Origin: Listeria farberi
GTDB taxonomy: Bacteria; Bacillota; Bacilli; Lactobacillales; Listeriaceae
Direction of reading: 5' to 3'
DNA: 64,000 nucleotides
Assembly: GCF_014229245.1 (NCBI RefSeq)
Contig: NZ_JAARZJ010000005.1
Location: 62,001 to 126,000 of the forward strand
Positions within the stretch are counted from its first letter, which is position 1. Each line of letters begins with the position of its first letter. The position numbers and the translations under genes were made by a program. Below are positions 18,943 to 30,524 of this stretch, piece after piece. The notes beneath the pieces are model-generated. The model was not told the DNA's origin and searched no databases. It saw only the letters and a list, made by a program, of their open reading frames with translations.

Positions 18943-19170
18943 GTGAAATTTTTGGCTGAAACAGTAAAGATAAATAGTGAGTTCGTAACGCTTGGTCAAC
19001 TTTTACAAATGATTGATGTAGTTTCAACTGGAGGAATGGCAAAAGCGTACCTTAGTGAAAATACGATTTACATCAACGGAGAAGAAGATAATCGCCGGGG
19101 GAAAAAGCTTCGTAATGGTGATATAATCTTAGTTCCTGGTGTTGGAAAAGTAAAAATTGAGCAAGGATAA
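18943..19170 (+). CDS. yaaA: S4-domain RNA-binding protein YaaA (RecF-associated)
   Basis: About 75 residues forming one S4 domain (FVTLGQLLQMIDVVSTGGMAK, then DNRRGKKLRNGDII). The conserved place directly before recF identifies it as YaaA. Possible starts are GTG 18943, TTG 18937 or TTG 18952; none has a strong ribosome site, so the N terminus is uncertain. RNA or ribosome binding is the family expectation; a specific role is unknown. The gene ends 6 bp before recF. Confidence 0.88.
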   Translation: MKFLAETVKINSEFVTLGQLLQMIDVVSTGGMAKAYLSENTIYINGEEDNRRGKKLRNGDIILVPGVGKVKIEQG

Positions 19171-19176
19171 TAGCAG

Positions 19177-20289
19177 ATGCATTTAGAAAGCATTGTTTTA
19201 AGAAATTTCCGTAATTATGAAAACTTAGAACTAGAATTTTCCCCGTCTGTGAATGTTTTCCTTGGAGAGAATGCACAAGGTAAAACCAACCTTTTGGAAG
19301 CTGTATTAATGCTTGCTCTTGCAAAATCACATCGGACAACCAATGATAAAGATTTTATTATGTGGGAAAAAGAAGAAGCCAAAATGGAAGGACGAATAGT
19401 AAAGCGCGGGCAAACAGTGCCTTTAGAGCTTGCTATCACTCAAAAAGGCAAGCGAGCTAAGGTCAACCATCTGGAACAAAAGAAACTAAGTCAATATGTT
19501 GGTAATTTAAACGTGGTTATTTTTGCCCCAGAAGATTTATCGCTTGTGAAAGGTGCTCCAGGAGTTAGGCGCCGATTTTTAAATATGGAAATTGGGCAGA
19601 TGCAGCCGATTTATTTGCATAATTTGAGTGAGTATCAGCGGATTTTACAGCAACGAAATCAATATTTGAAGATGTTACAAATGAAACGCAGAGTTGATCC
19701 AATGTTGCTGGATATTTTAACAGAGCAATTTGCAGATGTCGCTATTAACTTGACGAAAAGACGAGCTGATTTTATTCAAAAATTAGAGGCATATGCAGCG
19801 CCGATTCATCACCAAATTTCACGAGGATTAGAAACGCTTAAAATCGAATATAAAGCTTCTGTTGTGTTAAATGGAGAGAACCCTGACACATGGAAAGCGG
19901 ATTTACTTCAAAAAATGGAATCAATCAAACAAAGAGAAATCGACCGTGGTGTCACACTTATCGGGCCACATCGGGATGATTCTCTGTTTTATATTAATGG
20001 GCAAAATGTACAAGATTTTGGTTCGCAAGGCCAGCAACGGACAACAGCGCTTTCTGTAAAATTAGCAGAAATTGACCTAATTCATGAAGAAACTGGGGAA
20101 TATCCGGTTCTGCTTCTTGACGATGTACTTAGTGAACTGGATGATTACCGTCAATCGCATTTGCTCGGGGCTATTGAAGGGAAAGTACAAACCTTTGTAA
20201 CAACCACAAGTACGAGCGGAATCGATCATAATACGCTCAAACAAGCAACGACATTTTATGTAGAAAAAGGTACAGTAAAAAAATCCTAA
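19177..20289 (+). CDS. recF: DNA replication and repair protein RecF
   Basis: 370 residues. An SMC-like ATPase with Walker [14 protein letters not shown] near residue 30, signature-like segments [17 protein letters not shown] and Walker [15 protein letters not shown] in the C-terminal part. RecF helps load RecA at single-strand gaps. It lies between yaaA and gyrB, as in most Bacillales; no terminator is seen before gyrB, so co-transcription is likely. Confidence 0.97.
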   Translation: MHLESIVLRNFRNYENLELEFSPSVNVFLGENAQGKTNLLEAVLMLALAKSHRTTNDKDFIMWEKEEAKMEGRIVKRGQTVPLELAITQKGKRAKVNHLEQKKLSQYVGNLNVVIFAPEDLSLVKGAPGVRRRFLNMEIGQMQPIYLHNLSEYQRILQQRNQYLKMLQMKRRVDPMLLDILTEQFADVAINLTKRRADFIQKLEAYAAPIHHQISRGLETLKIEYKASVVLNGENPDTWKADLLQKMESIKQREIDRGVTLIGPHRDDSLFYINGQNVQDFGSQGQQRTTALSVKLAEIDLIHEETGEYPVLLLDDVLSELDDYRQSHLLGAIEGKVQTFVTTTSTSGIDHNTLKQATTFYVEKGTVKKS

Positions 20290-20334
20290 TTTAGGTTAAT
20301 ATAATTTGATGAATAAGAAAGTGCGGTGGAATAA

Positions 20335-22278
<1,944 letters not shown>

Positions 22279-22283
22279 TAAAT

Positions 22284-22297
22284 ATTTCCCGGGTAAT
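22284..22297. other. Noc-binding-like site between gyrB and gyrA
   Basis: ATTTCCCGGGTAAT, 13 of 14 to the Noc consensus, identical to the copy at 3389. It lies in the intergenic gap just after gyrB. Confidence 0.6.
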
Positions 22298-22372
22298 ATT
22301 TGGGCTATTAATTGTTTTTAAAAGGTATGAACTAGATTCAGCCTTACTTTTGAAAGGGAGGTTTCTCTAACA

Positions 22373-24901
22373 ATGGCAGAAACACCAAATCAACGAATAA
22401 CAGAGATAAACTTAAATAAAGAAATGCGGACATCATTCTTAGACTATGCGATGAGTGTAATTGTTGCCCGCGCCCTACCAGATGTTCGTGACGGATTAAA
22501 ACCAGTTCACCGTCGTATTCTATATGCGATGAATGACCTAGGTATGACTTCTGATAAAGCGTACAAGAAATCAGCGCGTATTGTTGGGGAAGTTATTGGT
22601 AAGTATCACCCCCATGGCGATACAGCGGTTTATTTTACAATGGTTCGGATGGCGCAAGATTTTAGTTACCGTAATATGCTAGTTGATGGACATGGTAACT
22701 TTGGTTCGGTCGATGGTGATATGGCAGCAGCAATGCGTTATACAGAAGCTCGTATGTCAAAAATTTCGATGGAATTACTTCGTGATATTAACAAAGACAC
22801 CATTGATTACGCTGATAACTATGATGGTTCTGAACGTGAGCCAGTTATTTTACCGGCGCGTTTTCCTAACTTACTTGTCAATGGTTCGTCAGGTATTGCG
22901 GTTGGTATGGCTACGAATATTCCTACCCATCATCTGGGTGAAGTAATTGACGGCGTTTTAGCGCTTAGTCATGATCCAGAAATTACTATTCGTGATTTAA
23001 TGGAATATATCCCAGGCCCTGACTTCCCAACTGCTGGGATGATCATGGGACGCAGTGGAATCCGTCGCGCTTATGAAAGTGGCCGTGGTTCGATTACTGT
23101 TCGTGGTCGTGTCGATATTGAAGAAAAGAAAAATGGTAAAGAAACCATCGTAATTACCGAAATTCCTTACCAAGTGAATAAAGCGCGCCTAGTTGAGCGT
23201 ATTGCTGAATTAGCTCGTGAGAAAAAAATCGATGGTATCACTTCCCTAAATGATGAGTCTGACCGTTCAGGAATGCGGATTGTTATTGAAGTTCGTCGTG
23301 ATATTAGTGCAAGTGTTATCGTGAATAATTTATTCAAAATGACAGCACTTCAAACTACTTTTGGTATTAATATGCTCGCACTGGTCGATAACCATCCAAA
23401 AGTACTTAATTTAAAAGAAATACTTTATCATTATTTAGAACATCAAAAAGTAGTTATTCGACGCCGTACGGAATTTGAGCTTCGTAAAGCAGAAGCACGC
23501 GCTCATATTTTAGAAGGTTTACGAATTGCACTTGATAACATTGACGCGATTATTAAATTAATTCGTGGATCAAAAACTTCCGATGTTGCTAAAGAGGGCT
23601 TGATGACACAGTTCAACCTTTCTGATAAACAAGCGCAAGCCATTTTAGACATGCGTTTGCAACGTTTAACAGGTTTAGAACGTGAAAAAATTGAAGAAGA
23701 ATATCAAAACTTAGTGGCATTAATTAACGATTTAAAAGCTATTTTAGCTGATGATGAACGTATTCTTGAAATTATTCGTGAAGAATTAGAAGAAATCAAA
23801 GTTAAATATGCGGATAAACGTCGTACAGAAATCTTGGCTGGTGATTTAGTGAGCCTTGAAGATGAAGACTTAATCCCTGAAGAAGAAGTGGCGATTACGC
23901 TAACTAAACGTGGCTATATTAAACGTTTGCCACTGTCGACGTATCGTAGTCAACGTCGTGGTGGTCGTGGTATTCAAGGAATGTCTACACATGAAGATGA
24001 CTTCGTAGAACACCTTGTCGCAACGAGCACGCATGATACATTACTATTTTTCACTAATACGGGTAAAGTTTATCGTTCAAAAGGTTATGAAGTGCCTGAA
24101 TACGGTCGTACCGCGAAAGGTATCCCAATCATCAACTTACTTGGAATCGAAAGCCAAGAACAAGTGAATGCGGTGATAAATCTATCCGAATTCACTGATG
24201 ACAGCTACCTATTCTTCACTACTAAACATGGTGTTGTGAAGCGTACAACCCTTTCTCAATTTGCGAAAATCCGTCAAAGTGGTCTTCGTGCTGTAGAACT
24301 TCGCGAAAACGATGAACTAATTTCCGTTCAAATGACAGATGGTACTAAAAACATGATTATCGCAACGAAACATGGACAATCTATCTACTTCCCAGAAGAA
24401 AATATTCGCGTAATGGGCCGTACAGCTGCCGGTGTCCGTGGTATTAGACTTCGTGAAGATGATGAAGTTATTGGTATGGAAGTACTTGAAGATAATGAAA
24501 AAGTACTCGTTGTAACAGAAAAAGGATATGGTAAACAAACCCCAGCTTCCCAATATCCACTTCGTAATCGTGGTGGTATGGGTGTTAAAACTGTTACAAT
24601 TACAGAGAAAAATGGTAATTTAGTAGCAATGAAAACTGTTACTGGTGAAGAGGACTTAATGCTAATGACCGTGAGTGGTGTATTAATTCGTTTTGAAATC
24701 GATACTGTTTCTCAAACTGGTCGTAGTGCAATGGGTGTTAAACTCATTCGTCTTGATGAGAATGAAAAAGTAGCCACTGTTGCAAAAGTGCCAAAAGAAG
24801 AAGATGAAGTAGAGCTTGAGGAAGAAATTGACGAAACATTAATCACACAAGTTCCTGATGAAAGTTTTGAAGATACCCCTGGAAGCGATATAGAAGAATA
24901 A
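22373..24901 (+). CDS. gyrA: DNA gyrase subunit A
   Basis: 842 residues. The breakage-reunion domain carries the catalytic tyrosine in AMRYTEARM, and six C-terminal beta-pinwheel blades include the GyrA box [10 protein letters not shown]. The acidic C-terminal tail is long. The quinolone-determining region reads [13 protein letters not shown], with Thr84 and Phe88 in place of the Ser and Asp/Glu of quinolone-sensitive enzymes. GAAAGGGAGG precedes ATG. A terminator follows. Confidence 0.99.
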   Translation: MAETPNQRITEINLNKEMRTSFLDYAMSVIVARALPDVRDGLKPVHRRILYAMNDLGMTSDKAYKKSARIVGEVIGKYHPHGDTAVYFTMVRMAQDFSYRNMLVDGHGNFGSVDGDMAAAMRYTEARMSKISMELLRDINKDTIDYADNYDGSEREPVILPARFPNLLVNGSSGIAVGMATNIPTHHLGEVIDGVLALSHDPEITIRDLMEYIPGPDFPTAGMIMGRSGIRRAYESGRGSITVRGRVDIEEKKNGKETIVITEIPYQVNKARLVERIAELAREKKIDGITSLNDESDRSGMRIVIEVRRDISASVIVNNLFKMTALQTTFGINMLALVDNHPKVLNLKEILYHYLEHQKVVIRRRTEFELRKAEARAHILEGLRIALDNIDAIIKLIRGSKTSDVAKEGLMTQFNLSDKQAQAILDMRLQRLTGLEREKIEEEYQNLVALINDLKAILADDERILEIIREELEEIKVKYADKRRTEILAGDLVSLEDEDLIPEEEVAITLTKRGYIKRLPLSTYRSQRRGGRGIQGMSTHEDDFVEHLVATSTHDTLLFFTNTGKVYRSKGYEVPEYGRTAKGIPIINLLGIESQEQVNAVINLSEFTDDSYLFFTTKHGVVKRTTLSQFAKIRQSGLRAVELRENDELISVQMTDGTKNMIIATKHGQSIYFPEENIRVMGRTAAGVRGIRLREDDEVIGMEVLEDNEKVLVVTEKGYGKQTPASQYPLRNRGGMGVKTVTITEKNGNLVAMKTVTGEEDLMLMTVSGVLIRFEIDTVSQTGRSAMGVKLIRLDENEKVATVAKVPKEEDEVELEEEIDETLITQVPDESFEDTPGSDIEE

Positions 24902-24904
24902 AAC

Positions 24905-24957
24905 AAAGCTGGAAATGACTCTAATTTACGAATTAGAACGATTTTCCAGCTTTTTTT
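24905..24957 (+). terminator. Terminator after gyrA
   Basis: AAAGCTGGAAA pairs with TTTTCCAGCTTT, with an inner TCTAATT/AATTAGA stem, followed by a T run. Confidence 0.88.
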
Positions 24958-25025
24958 AATGCAAAAAGCGCTTTTTGATTATATTTTATGTATAATATCC
25001 TTAATACGTCTAAAAAAGGGAAGAG

Positions 25026-26549
25026 TTGAAAAAAATGCGCAAACTGTTTCAATTTCTGTTTATAGCAGTAGTTTTATTTTTAGTGGAATATGTTTTAATC
25101 AATCAAGCAGCTATATTATTTATAGCAACAAGCGGGATTATCCAATTATGCGGGGTTATTATTGCAATTCGACTACTACTGTTTGATCAACGGAATACTA
25201 GCTCAAAAGTCGCCTGGATTGCGGTTATTTTCTTTTTACCTGTACTCGGAACTATTAGTTACCTTGTGTTTGGTAGAAATCCAGCAACGAGAAAATTCAG
25301 CACAGCTCAAGTAATGGAAAAAGCTAAACTAATTAATGCGATTCATGCAATTCCAAATAACACCAATGAAAAGTTACCACAGCTATCTAAAAGAATTGCG
25401 CATTTAACATCCATAGAGCCAATTAAAGGAAATAAAATTGAAATACTAACAAATGGTGAAGAAACTTTTCCAGTGCTCTTAGACGCGCTGAGAAAAGCAG
25501 AAAACCACATCCATATTCAATATTACATTTTTAAAACAGATGCGATTTCTACCGAGATTCGTGATATTTTGGTGGAAAAGGCGAAATCTGGTGTGGAAGT
25601 TAGATTTATGTTTGATGGACTAGGTTCAAGTAAACTTCATAAAGCATTTCTAGCTCCTCTAAAAGAAGCTGGAGTTAGTATTCACGCGTTTGATCCAATT
25701 GCTTCACCGTGGATTGTAAGAACTGTCAATTTAAGAAATCACCGTAAAATTGTAGTGATTGATGGCCAAATTGGTTTTACAGGTGGGCTAAATATTGGGG
25801 AAGAATATCGTTCTAATACGCCCGATTTTCGTGTGTGGCGTGATACACATATTAAAATAACAGGACAAGCTGTTATCGAACTACAAGAATCTTTTCTAAA
25901 TGATTGGGTTTACATGGAAAATAAGGCTGGTGCTGCTGATGAGTTTATTAGCGAAACTGGTTTAAAACAGTACTTTTCACCTGATGATGTGGGTGATGAA
26001 TGGGCTCAAGTTATCTACGGTGGACCATATGATAAAGAAAAATGGGTTCGTGATTCGATGCTTGATTTGATTGATTCCGCTAAAGAATCAGTTTGGATTG
26101 TATCGCCTTATTTTGTTCCAGATGAGGAGTCGCTTGCGGTTATTCGCCGGGTTGCGATGAGTGGTGTTGACGTGCGAGTAATTATTCCTGGTAAAGGAGA
26201 TCGCGGGATTTCATTTCACGGAAGTAATGCTTACGTAAAAACAATGATTGAAGCAGGCGCGAAAATGTATGCTTATGCTGATGATTCTTTTGTTCATGCG
26301 AAGGCTATGTTAGTGGATGGGACACGTGCAGCTATTGGGACTGCCAATTTTGACGTGCGTAGTTTTAGATTGAATCATGAATTAATGGTATTCTTATATG
26401 ATGAAAGCGAGGCTATGCATCATTTAAAACGAGATTTTGAGAAAGATTTTGAAGATAGCCGACTATTTACGATGAAAGATATGGAAAATAAACCTTTATT
26501 GACTCGTATAAAAGAAGTTCTATCCAGTTTACTATCACCAATTTTATAA
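25026..26549 (+). CDS. cls: Cardiolipin synthase (phospholipase D family)
   Basis: 507 residues. Two N-terminal membrane helices are followed by two phospholipase D domains, each with an HKD motif: HRKIVVID and HAKAMLVD. The enzyme joins two phosphatidylglycerol molecules to make cardiolipin and glycerol at the membrane. The start is taken as TTG 25026, because AAGGG lies 6 bases upstream; ATG 25035 is the alternative. A TATAAT box at 24991 suggests its own promoter after the gyrA terminator. Confidence 0.95.
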   Translation: MKKMRKLFQFLFIAVVLFLVEYVLINQAAILFIATSGIIQLCGVIIAIRLLLFDQRNTSSKVAWIAVIFFLPVLGTISYLVFGRNPATRKFSTAQVMEKAKLINAIHAIPNNTNEKLPQLSKRIAHLTSIEPIKGNKIEILTNGEETFPVLLDALRKAENHIHIQYYIFKTDAISTEIRDILVEKAKSGVEVRFMFDGLGSSKLHKAFLAPLKEAGVSIHAFDPIASPWIVRTVNLRNHRKIVVIDGQIGFTGGLNIGEEYRSNTPDFRVWRDTHIKITGQAVIELQESFLNDWVYMENKAGAADEFISETGLKQYFSPDDVGDEWAQVIYGGPYDKEKWVRDSMLDLIDSAKESVWIVSPYFVPDEESLAVIRRVAMSGVDVRVIIPGKGDRGISFHGSNAYVKTMIEAGAKMYAYADDSFVHAKAMLVDGTRAAIGTANFDVRSFRLNHELMVFLYDESEAMHHLKRDFEKDFEDSRLFTMKDMENKPLLTRIKEVLSSLLSPIL

Positions 26550-26564
26550 TTTAGGAGTGGAAAA

Positions 26565-27083
26565 ATGAGTGGAGATTTAAAACTTAGACCGCTTGAACGA
26601 GAAGATTTAAAATTTGTTCACCGGTTAAATAATGACGCGAAAATAATGTCTTATTGGTTTGAAGAGCCATATGAGGCGTTTGTGGAGCTTCAGGAGCTAT
26701 ATGATAAGCACATTCACGACCAATCAGAGCGCCGTTTTATTTTAGAATTAGATGGTCAAATGGTTGGATTAGTTGAGATAATGGAAATTGATTATATTCA
26801 CCGAAGAGCGGAATTTCAAATTATTATTGATCCTAAGTTTCAGGGACATGGTTACGCTGTTTCTGCCACAAAACTCGCGATGAAATACGCTTTTCACGTA
26901 CTAAATCTGCATAAACTATATTTAGTCGTCGATAAAGTAAACGAAAAAGCAATTCATGTCTATGAAAAAGTTGGTTTTATTCGTGAAGGCGAGCTAATTG
27001 ATGAATTTTTTGTTGATGGAACATACCACGATGCAATTCGGATGTGTATTTTCCAACATCAATATCAAGAAATGGATATTTAA
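26565..27083 (+). CDS. GNAT family acetyltransferase (SpeG-like)
   Basis: 172 residues, one GNAT domain. The pattern [50 protein letters not shown] and INKA-like [19 protein letters not shown] strongly resembles spermidine N-acetyltransferases (SpeG), so a polyamine substrate is likely but inferred. It lies 15 bp after cls and probably shares its transcript. A hairpin with a T tract follows. Confidence 0.85.
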   Translation: MSGDLKLRPLEREDLKFVHRLNNDAKIMSYWFEEPYEAFVELQELYDKHIHDQSERRFILELDGQMVGLVEIMEIDYIHRRAEFQIIIDPKFQGHGYAVSATKLAMKYAFHVLNLHKLYLVVDKVNEKAIHVYEKVGFIREGELIDEFFVDGTYHDAIRMCIFQHQYQEMDI

Positions 27084-27086
27084 AAG

Positions 27087-27124
27087 GTGATTGGCGTGGG
27101 AAAAGTTGCGCCAGTCATTGTTTT
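27087..27124 (+). terminator. Probable terminator after the GNAT gene
   Basis: GTGATTGGCG pairs with CGCCAGTCAT (two wobble pairs) and is followed by TGTTTT. It partly overlaps the -35 of the next promoter. Confidence 0.6.
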
Positions 27125-27146
27125 GGGTCAAAAAAAGTTCTATAAT
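27118..27146 (+). promoter_or_regulatory. Promoter of the mevalonate operon
   Basis: TTGTTT and perfect TATAAT (27141-27146) with a 17-base spacer, about 80 bases before the mevalonate kinase gene. Confidence 0.7.
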
Positions 27147-27224
27147 AAGGTTTTAGTGAAAAAATTATGGTATCATGAAGTATTAAAGTTTGTATTATTT
27201 TGATGGAGAAAGGATTGGCGTGCA

Positions 27225-28193
27225 TTGGCTACAGGCATTGGGACAGCTAAAATGATATTATGCGGAGAACATGCAGTTGTATACGGAGAACCGGCGATTT
27301 CAGTCCCATTTACACAAGCAATAGTAACGACAAATGTAGAAACTTCTACAAAAACCAAATTTTCTTCGGCATTTTTTACAGGTGATTTAGACAATATGCC
27401 TGATTTCTTAGCAGGAATCAAAGCATTAGTAGTAGATGTTTTAAACGAAATTGGTAAAGGTGAATGTGTATCTATTCATGTAACTTCAGGCGTTCCAATT
27501 GGCCGAGGTTTAGGTTCAAGTGCCGCTGTAGCAACGAGTATTGCTCGCGGGTTATATAAATATTTTAAGCAAGAATTAGACCCGAAAAAATTATTAGCTA
27601 TTGTAAATGCAGCAGAAAAAATTGCCCATGGAAATGCTAGTGGAGTTGATGCGATTACAGTCGTGAGTGAAAAGCCCGTCTGGTATGAGCGAGATCGAAA
27701 ACTAGAAATTATGCACTTTCCCCAAAAAATAACATTCGTAGTAGCAGATACTGGAGTTCCAAGTGAAACTAGAGATGCGGTAAAGGATGTTCAAATTTTA
27801 TATAAAGAAAATCAAGCGCAGATTGGGAAAATAATTCACCATCTTGGCGATATTTCCCGGGAAATAAAGACTCATTTAGAAGGCGATGCAGATACTATGA
27901 AAATAGGTGCTGCAATGAATAAAGCTCAATCTTATTTGGAAACTTTGACAGTTAGTGACAGCAGTTTAGAGAAATTAATTAAAGTAGCTAGAAGTAGTGG
28001 TGCAGACGGGGCGAAACTTACAGGTGGCGGTAGAGGCGGATGTATTATCGCTGTAGCAAAAAATCAAGAAATCGCTGAACAAATAACGAAGGCGCTTCAT
28101 AATGCTGGAGCTGCACAAGAATGGATTTTTACGATTGGAGAAGGTAGCTATGAGAGCGACAGCCATCGCACACACGAATGTGGCGCTAATTAA
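27225..28193 (+). CDS. mvk: Mevalonate kinase
   Basis: 322 residues of the GHMP kinase family. It phosphorylates mevalonate to 5-phosphomevalonate with ATP in isoprenoid precursor synthesis. Visible motifs are the N-terminal AKMILCGEHAVVYG, the ATP loop PIGRGLGSSAAVAT and the C-terminal KLTGGGRGGC. Start TTG 27225 with AAAGGA 10 bases upstream. Its 3' end overlaps mvaD by 44 bp, so the two are translated from one mRNA. Confidence 0.96.
   Translation: MATGIGTAKMILCGEHAVVYGEPAISVPFTQAIVTTNVETSTKTKFSSAFFTGDLDNMPDFLAGIKALVVDVLNEIGKGECVSIHVTSGVPIGRGLGSSAAVATSIARGLYKYFKQELDPKKLLAIVNAAEKIAHGNASGVDAITVVSEKPVWYERDRKLEIMHFPQKITFVVADTGVPSETRDAVKDVQILYKENQAQIGKIIHHLGDISREIKTHLEGDADTMKIGAAMNKAQSYLETLTVSDSSLEKLIKVARSSGADGAKLTGGGRGGCIIAVAKNQEIAEQITKALHNAGAAQEWIFTIGEGSYESDSHRTHECGAN
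27852..27865. other. Perfect Noc-binding-like site inside the mevalonate kinase gene
   Basis: ATTTCCCGGGAAAT is identical to the 14-bp B. subtilis Noc consensus as I recall it. Confidence 0.7.
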
Positions 28194-29121
28194 ATACTGG
28201 GGAAAACGCGATGAACACTTGATTCTACCTGCAAACAGTAGTTTATCCTTCACGGTAGATAAATTTTATACAAAAACAACGGTAGAATGGGATGAAAACT
28301 TAGCCCAAGATACATTTATTTTAAATAATGAACAAAAAACGGATACAAAAGTAGCTCGTTTTATAGATAAAATGCGTGAAGAATTCGGTATTTCAGCAAA
28401 AGCAAAAATCACTTCCGAAAATCACGTCCCCACCGCGGCAGGACTTGCTTCATCAGCTTCTGCGTTTGCAGCTCTTGCGCTTGCAGGATCTAGTGCAGCT
28501 GGTAGGAAAGACTCAAAAGAATATATTTCCAGGCTGGCTCGTTTCGGTTCTGGTTCTGCTTCTCGTTCCGTATTCGGCGATTTTGTTATTTGGGAAAAAG
28601 GAGAGCTTGCTGACGGTAGTGATTCTTTTGCCGTTCCATTTACGAATAAACTATGTGACAAAATGTCGCTTGTAGTCGCAGTTGTTTCTGACAAAGAAAA
28701 GAAAGTTTCCAGTCGGGATGGAATGCGCCTAACTGTTGAAACATCCCCGTTTTTCGAAAAATGGGTTTCTGCTGCTGAAACAGACTTGGAAGAAATGAAA
28801 CAAGCTATTTTAGATGAAGATTTCATCAAAGTTGGTGAAATTACAGAACGAAATGGAATGAAAATGCATGCGACAACGCTTGGTGCAGAGCCTCCTTTCA
28901 CTTATTTTCAACCTCTGTCGCTAGAAATAATGGATGCTGTTAGAGAATTACGCGAAAATGGCATACCGGCCTATTTTACAATGGATGCTGGACCAAATGT
29001 TAAAGTTATTTGTGAGCGTGCAAATGAAAATATTGTAGCAGAGAAGTTGTCAGGTTTGGCTAAAAACGTTCTAATTTGCCACGCTGGTAAGGAAGCGAGT
29101 GTTGTATCAGATGAAAAATAA
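28150..29121 (+). CDS. mvaD: Diphosphomevalonate decarboxylase
   Basis: 323 residues from ATG 28150 (MRATAIAHTNVALIKYWGKR), the conserved beginning of this enzyme; a longer frame upstream only overlaps mvk. It converts mevalonate 5-diphosphate to isopentenyl diphosphate. GHMP motif PTAAGLASSASAFAAL and the SGSASRSVFGDFV segment are typical. It overlaps both neighbours, mvk (44 bp) and the phosphomevalonate kinase gene (about 20 bp). Confidence 0.97.
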   Translation: MRATAIAHTNVALIKYWGKRDEHLILPANSSLSFTVDKFYTKTTVEWDENLAQDTFILNNEQKTDTKVARFIDKMREEFGISAKAKITSENHVPTAAGLASSASAFAALALAGSSAAGRKDSKEYISRLARFGSGSASRSVFGDFVIWEKGELADGSDSFAVPFTNKLCDKMSLVVAVVSDKEKKVSSRDGMRLTVETSPFFEKWVSAAETDLEEMKQAILDEDFIKVGEITERNGMKMHATTLGAEPPFTYFQPLSLEIMDAVRELRENGIPAYFTMDAGPNVKVICERANENIVAEKLSGLAKNVLICHAGKEASVVSDEK

Positions 29122-30181
29122 ACTACAGGTTAAAATACCCGGAAAATTATATGTTGCTGGTGAATATGCGGTTGTAGAATCTGGTCATACAGCCATTCTA
29201 ACCGCAGTTAACCGTTATATAACGCTGACACTTGAAGATAGTGAACGCAATGAATTATGGATTCCACACTATGAAAATCCAGTTTCATGGCCAGTTGGTG
29301 GCGAACTTAAACCTGATGGGGAACATTGGACTTTTACAGCTGAAGCAATTAATATCGCGACAACTTTTCTAAAATCAGAAGGAATCGAGCTAACTCCTGT
29401 GAAAATGGTTATTGAAACAGAGTTAATCGACCATTCTGGCGCAAAATATGGACTAGGTTCAAGCGCAGCGGCAACAGTTGCTGTAATCAACGCGCTAATG
29501 ACGAAATTTTATCCAGAAATATCAATGCTTAAAAAATTCAAACTAGCTGCCCTTTCACATTTAGTTGTGCAAGGTAATGGTTCTTGTGGTGATATTGCTT
29601 CTTGTATGTATGGTGGCTGGATTGCTTATACCACGTTTGATCAGGAGTGGGTGAAGCATCGTTTAGCTTATAAATCGCTCGAATGGTTTATGAAAGAACC
29701 GTGGCCAATGCTTCAAATCGAAACATTAGAAGAACCAGTACCGACTTTTTCTGTAGGTTGGACGGGCACACCTGTAAGTACCGGAAAACTAGTTTCGCAA
29801 ATTCATGCATTTAAGCAAGAAGATAGCAAGAATTATCAACATTTTTTAACTAGAAATAATGAGATTATGAAGCAAATAATTCAAGCTTTCCATACGAAAG
29901 ATGAGGAATTGCTTTATTCATCTATTAAAGAAAATCGTCGCATTCTCCAAGAACTCGGAACAAAAGCTGGCGTAAATATTGAAACCAGCTTATTAAAAGA
30001 ACTAGCGGACTCAGCCGAAAACATGGGTGGTGCAGGAAAATCATCTGGCTCTGGTGGCGGCGACTGCGGAATAGCTTTCTCGAAAACGAAAGAACTAGCC
30101 GAAAAACTCGTAAATGAGTGGGAAAAACTTGGTATTAAGCATTTACCTTTCCATACGGGGAGAGTACAAATTACTGAATAA
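29102..30181 (+). CDS. mvaK2: Phosphomevalonate kinase
   Basis: About 359 residues, third GHMP protein of the operon; makes mevalonate 5-diphosphate. Motifs are IPGKLYVAGEYAVVESGH, KYGLGSSAAATVAVINAL and GGAGKSSGSGGGDCGIAF. Start candidates are GTG 29099, TTG 29102 and ATG 29111; GGAAG at 29091-29095 best supports TTG 29102, but the family alignment would also accept ATG. A terminator follows the stop. Confidence 0.94.
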   Translation: MYQMKNKLQVKIPGKLYVAGEYAVVESGHTAILTAVNRYITLTLEDSERNELWIPHYENPVSWPVGGELKPDGEHWTFTAEAINIATTFLKSEGIELTPVKMVIETELIDHSGAKYGLGSSAAATVAVINALMTKFYPEISMLKKFKLAALSHLVVQGNGSCGDIASCMYGGWIAYTTFDQEWVKHRLAYKSLEWFMKEPWPMLQIETLEEPVPTFSVGWTGTPVSTGKLVSQIHAFKQEDSKNYQHFLTRNNEIMKQIIQAFHTKDEELLYSSIKENRRILQELGTKAGVNIETSLLKELADSAENMGGAGKSSGSGGGDCGIAFSKTKELAEKLVNEWEKLGIKHLPFHTGRVQITE

Positions 30182-30186
30182 AATTT

Positions 30187-30224
30187 AAGCAACAAACTAA
30201 GATAAATTGTTTGTTGCTTTTTTT
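30187..30224 (+). terminator. Terminator after the mevalonate operon
   Basis: AAGCAACAAAC pairs with GTTTGTTGCTT and is followed by TTTTTTTG. Confidence 0.87.
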
Positions 30225-30295
30225 GTTTTAAATTTCACAATCAAGGGAATAGTGAACAGAATAAAAGTTTGTGAAATATTTAATATATCAGGTTT

Positions 30296-30324
30296 TTGAA
30301 CTAAGGTATTAAATCAGATATAAT
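30296..30324 (+). promoter_or_regulatory. Promoter of qoxABCD
   Basis: TTGAAC (30296-30301), 17-base spacer, perfect TATAAT (30319-30324). It predicts a leader of roughly 190 bases before qoxA. Confidence 0.78.
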
Positions 30325-30330
30325 GAGTTA

Positions 30331-30524
30331 GAGTATGAACATAGTGATTCTGAAAATGCTAATCAATTCAGAAAAAGTTTGTGAGCTTTTTAAAAGAATC
30401 ACATAGAAAAAGCATTTTTTCAATTACATAGGAGTTTTAACAAGCTTCTTTCAGCACTCCGGTAATGGTATTTTTGCGCAAAAATACACATTAGAAAACA
30501 TCAAAAGGAAAAGAGGGGATTCGG
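30331..30524 (+). other. Structured 5' leader of the qox operon
   Basis: The untranslated stretch between promoter and qoxA holds several overlapping inverted repeats. GTGATTCT (30344) pairs with AGAATCAC (30395); AAATGCT (30354) with AGCATTT plus T run (30411); AAAAAG with CTTTTT (30372-30391); and a perfect 20-bp palindrome lies at 30468-30487. The first two pairings exclude each other, as in an attenuator. No known riboswitch family is recognised. Confidence 0.45.

Noticed and set aside
28422-28901. Open frame of 159 codons on the minus strand within mvaD
   Set aside because: It is fully antisense to a certain gene, lacks a ribosome site and has biased composition (Ser/Ala-rich), as expected of a shadow frame.
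30263-30290. Possible Rex (NADH-sensing) site before qoxA, TTTGTGAAATATTTAATAT
   Set aside because: Only the left half TTGTGA fits; the right half lacks TCACAA, so support is too weak.
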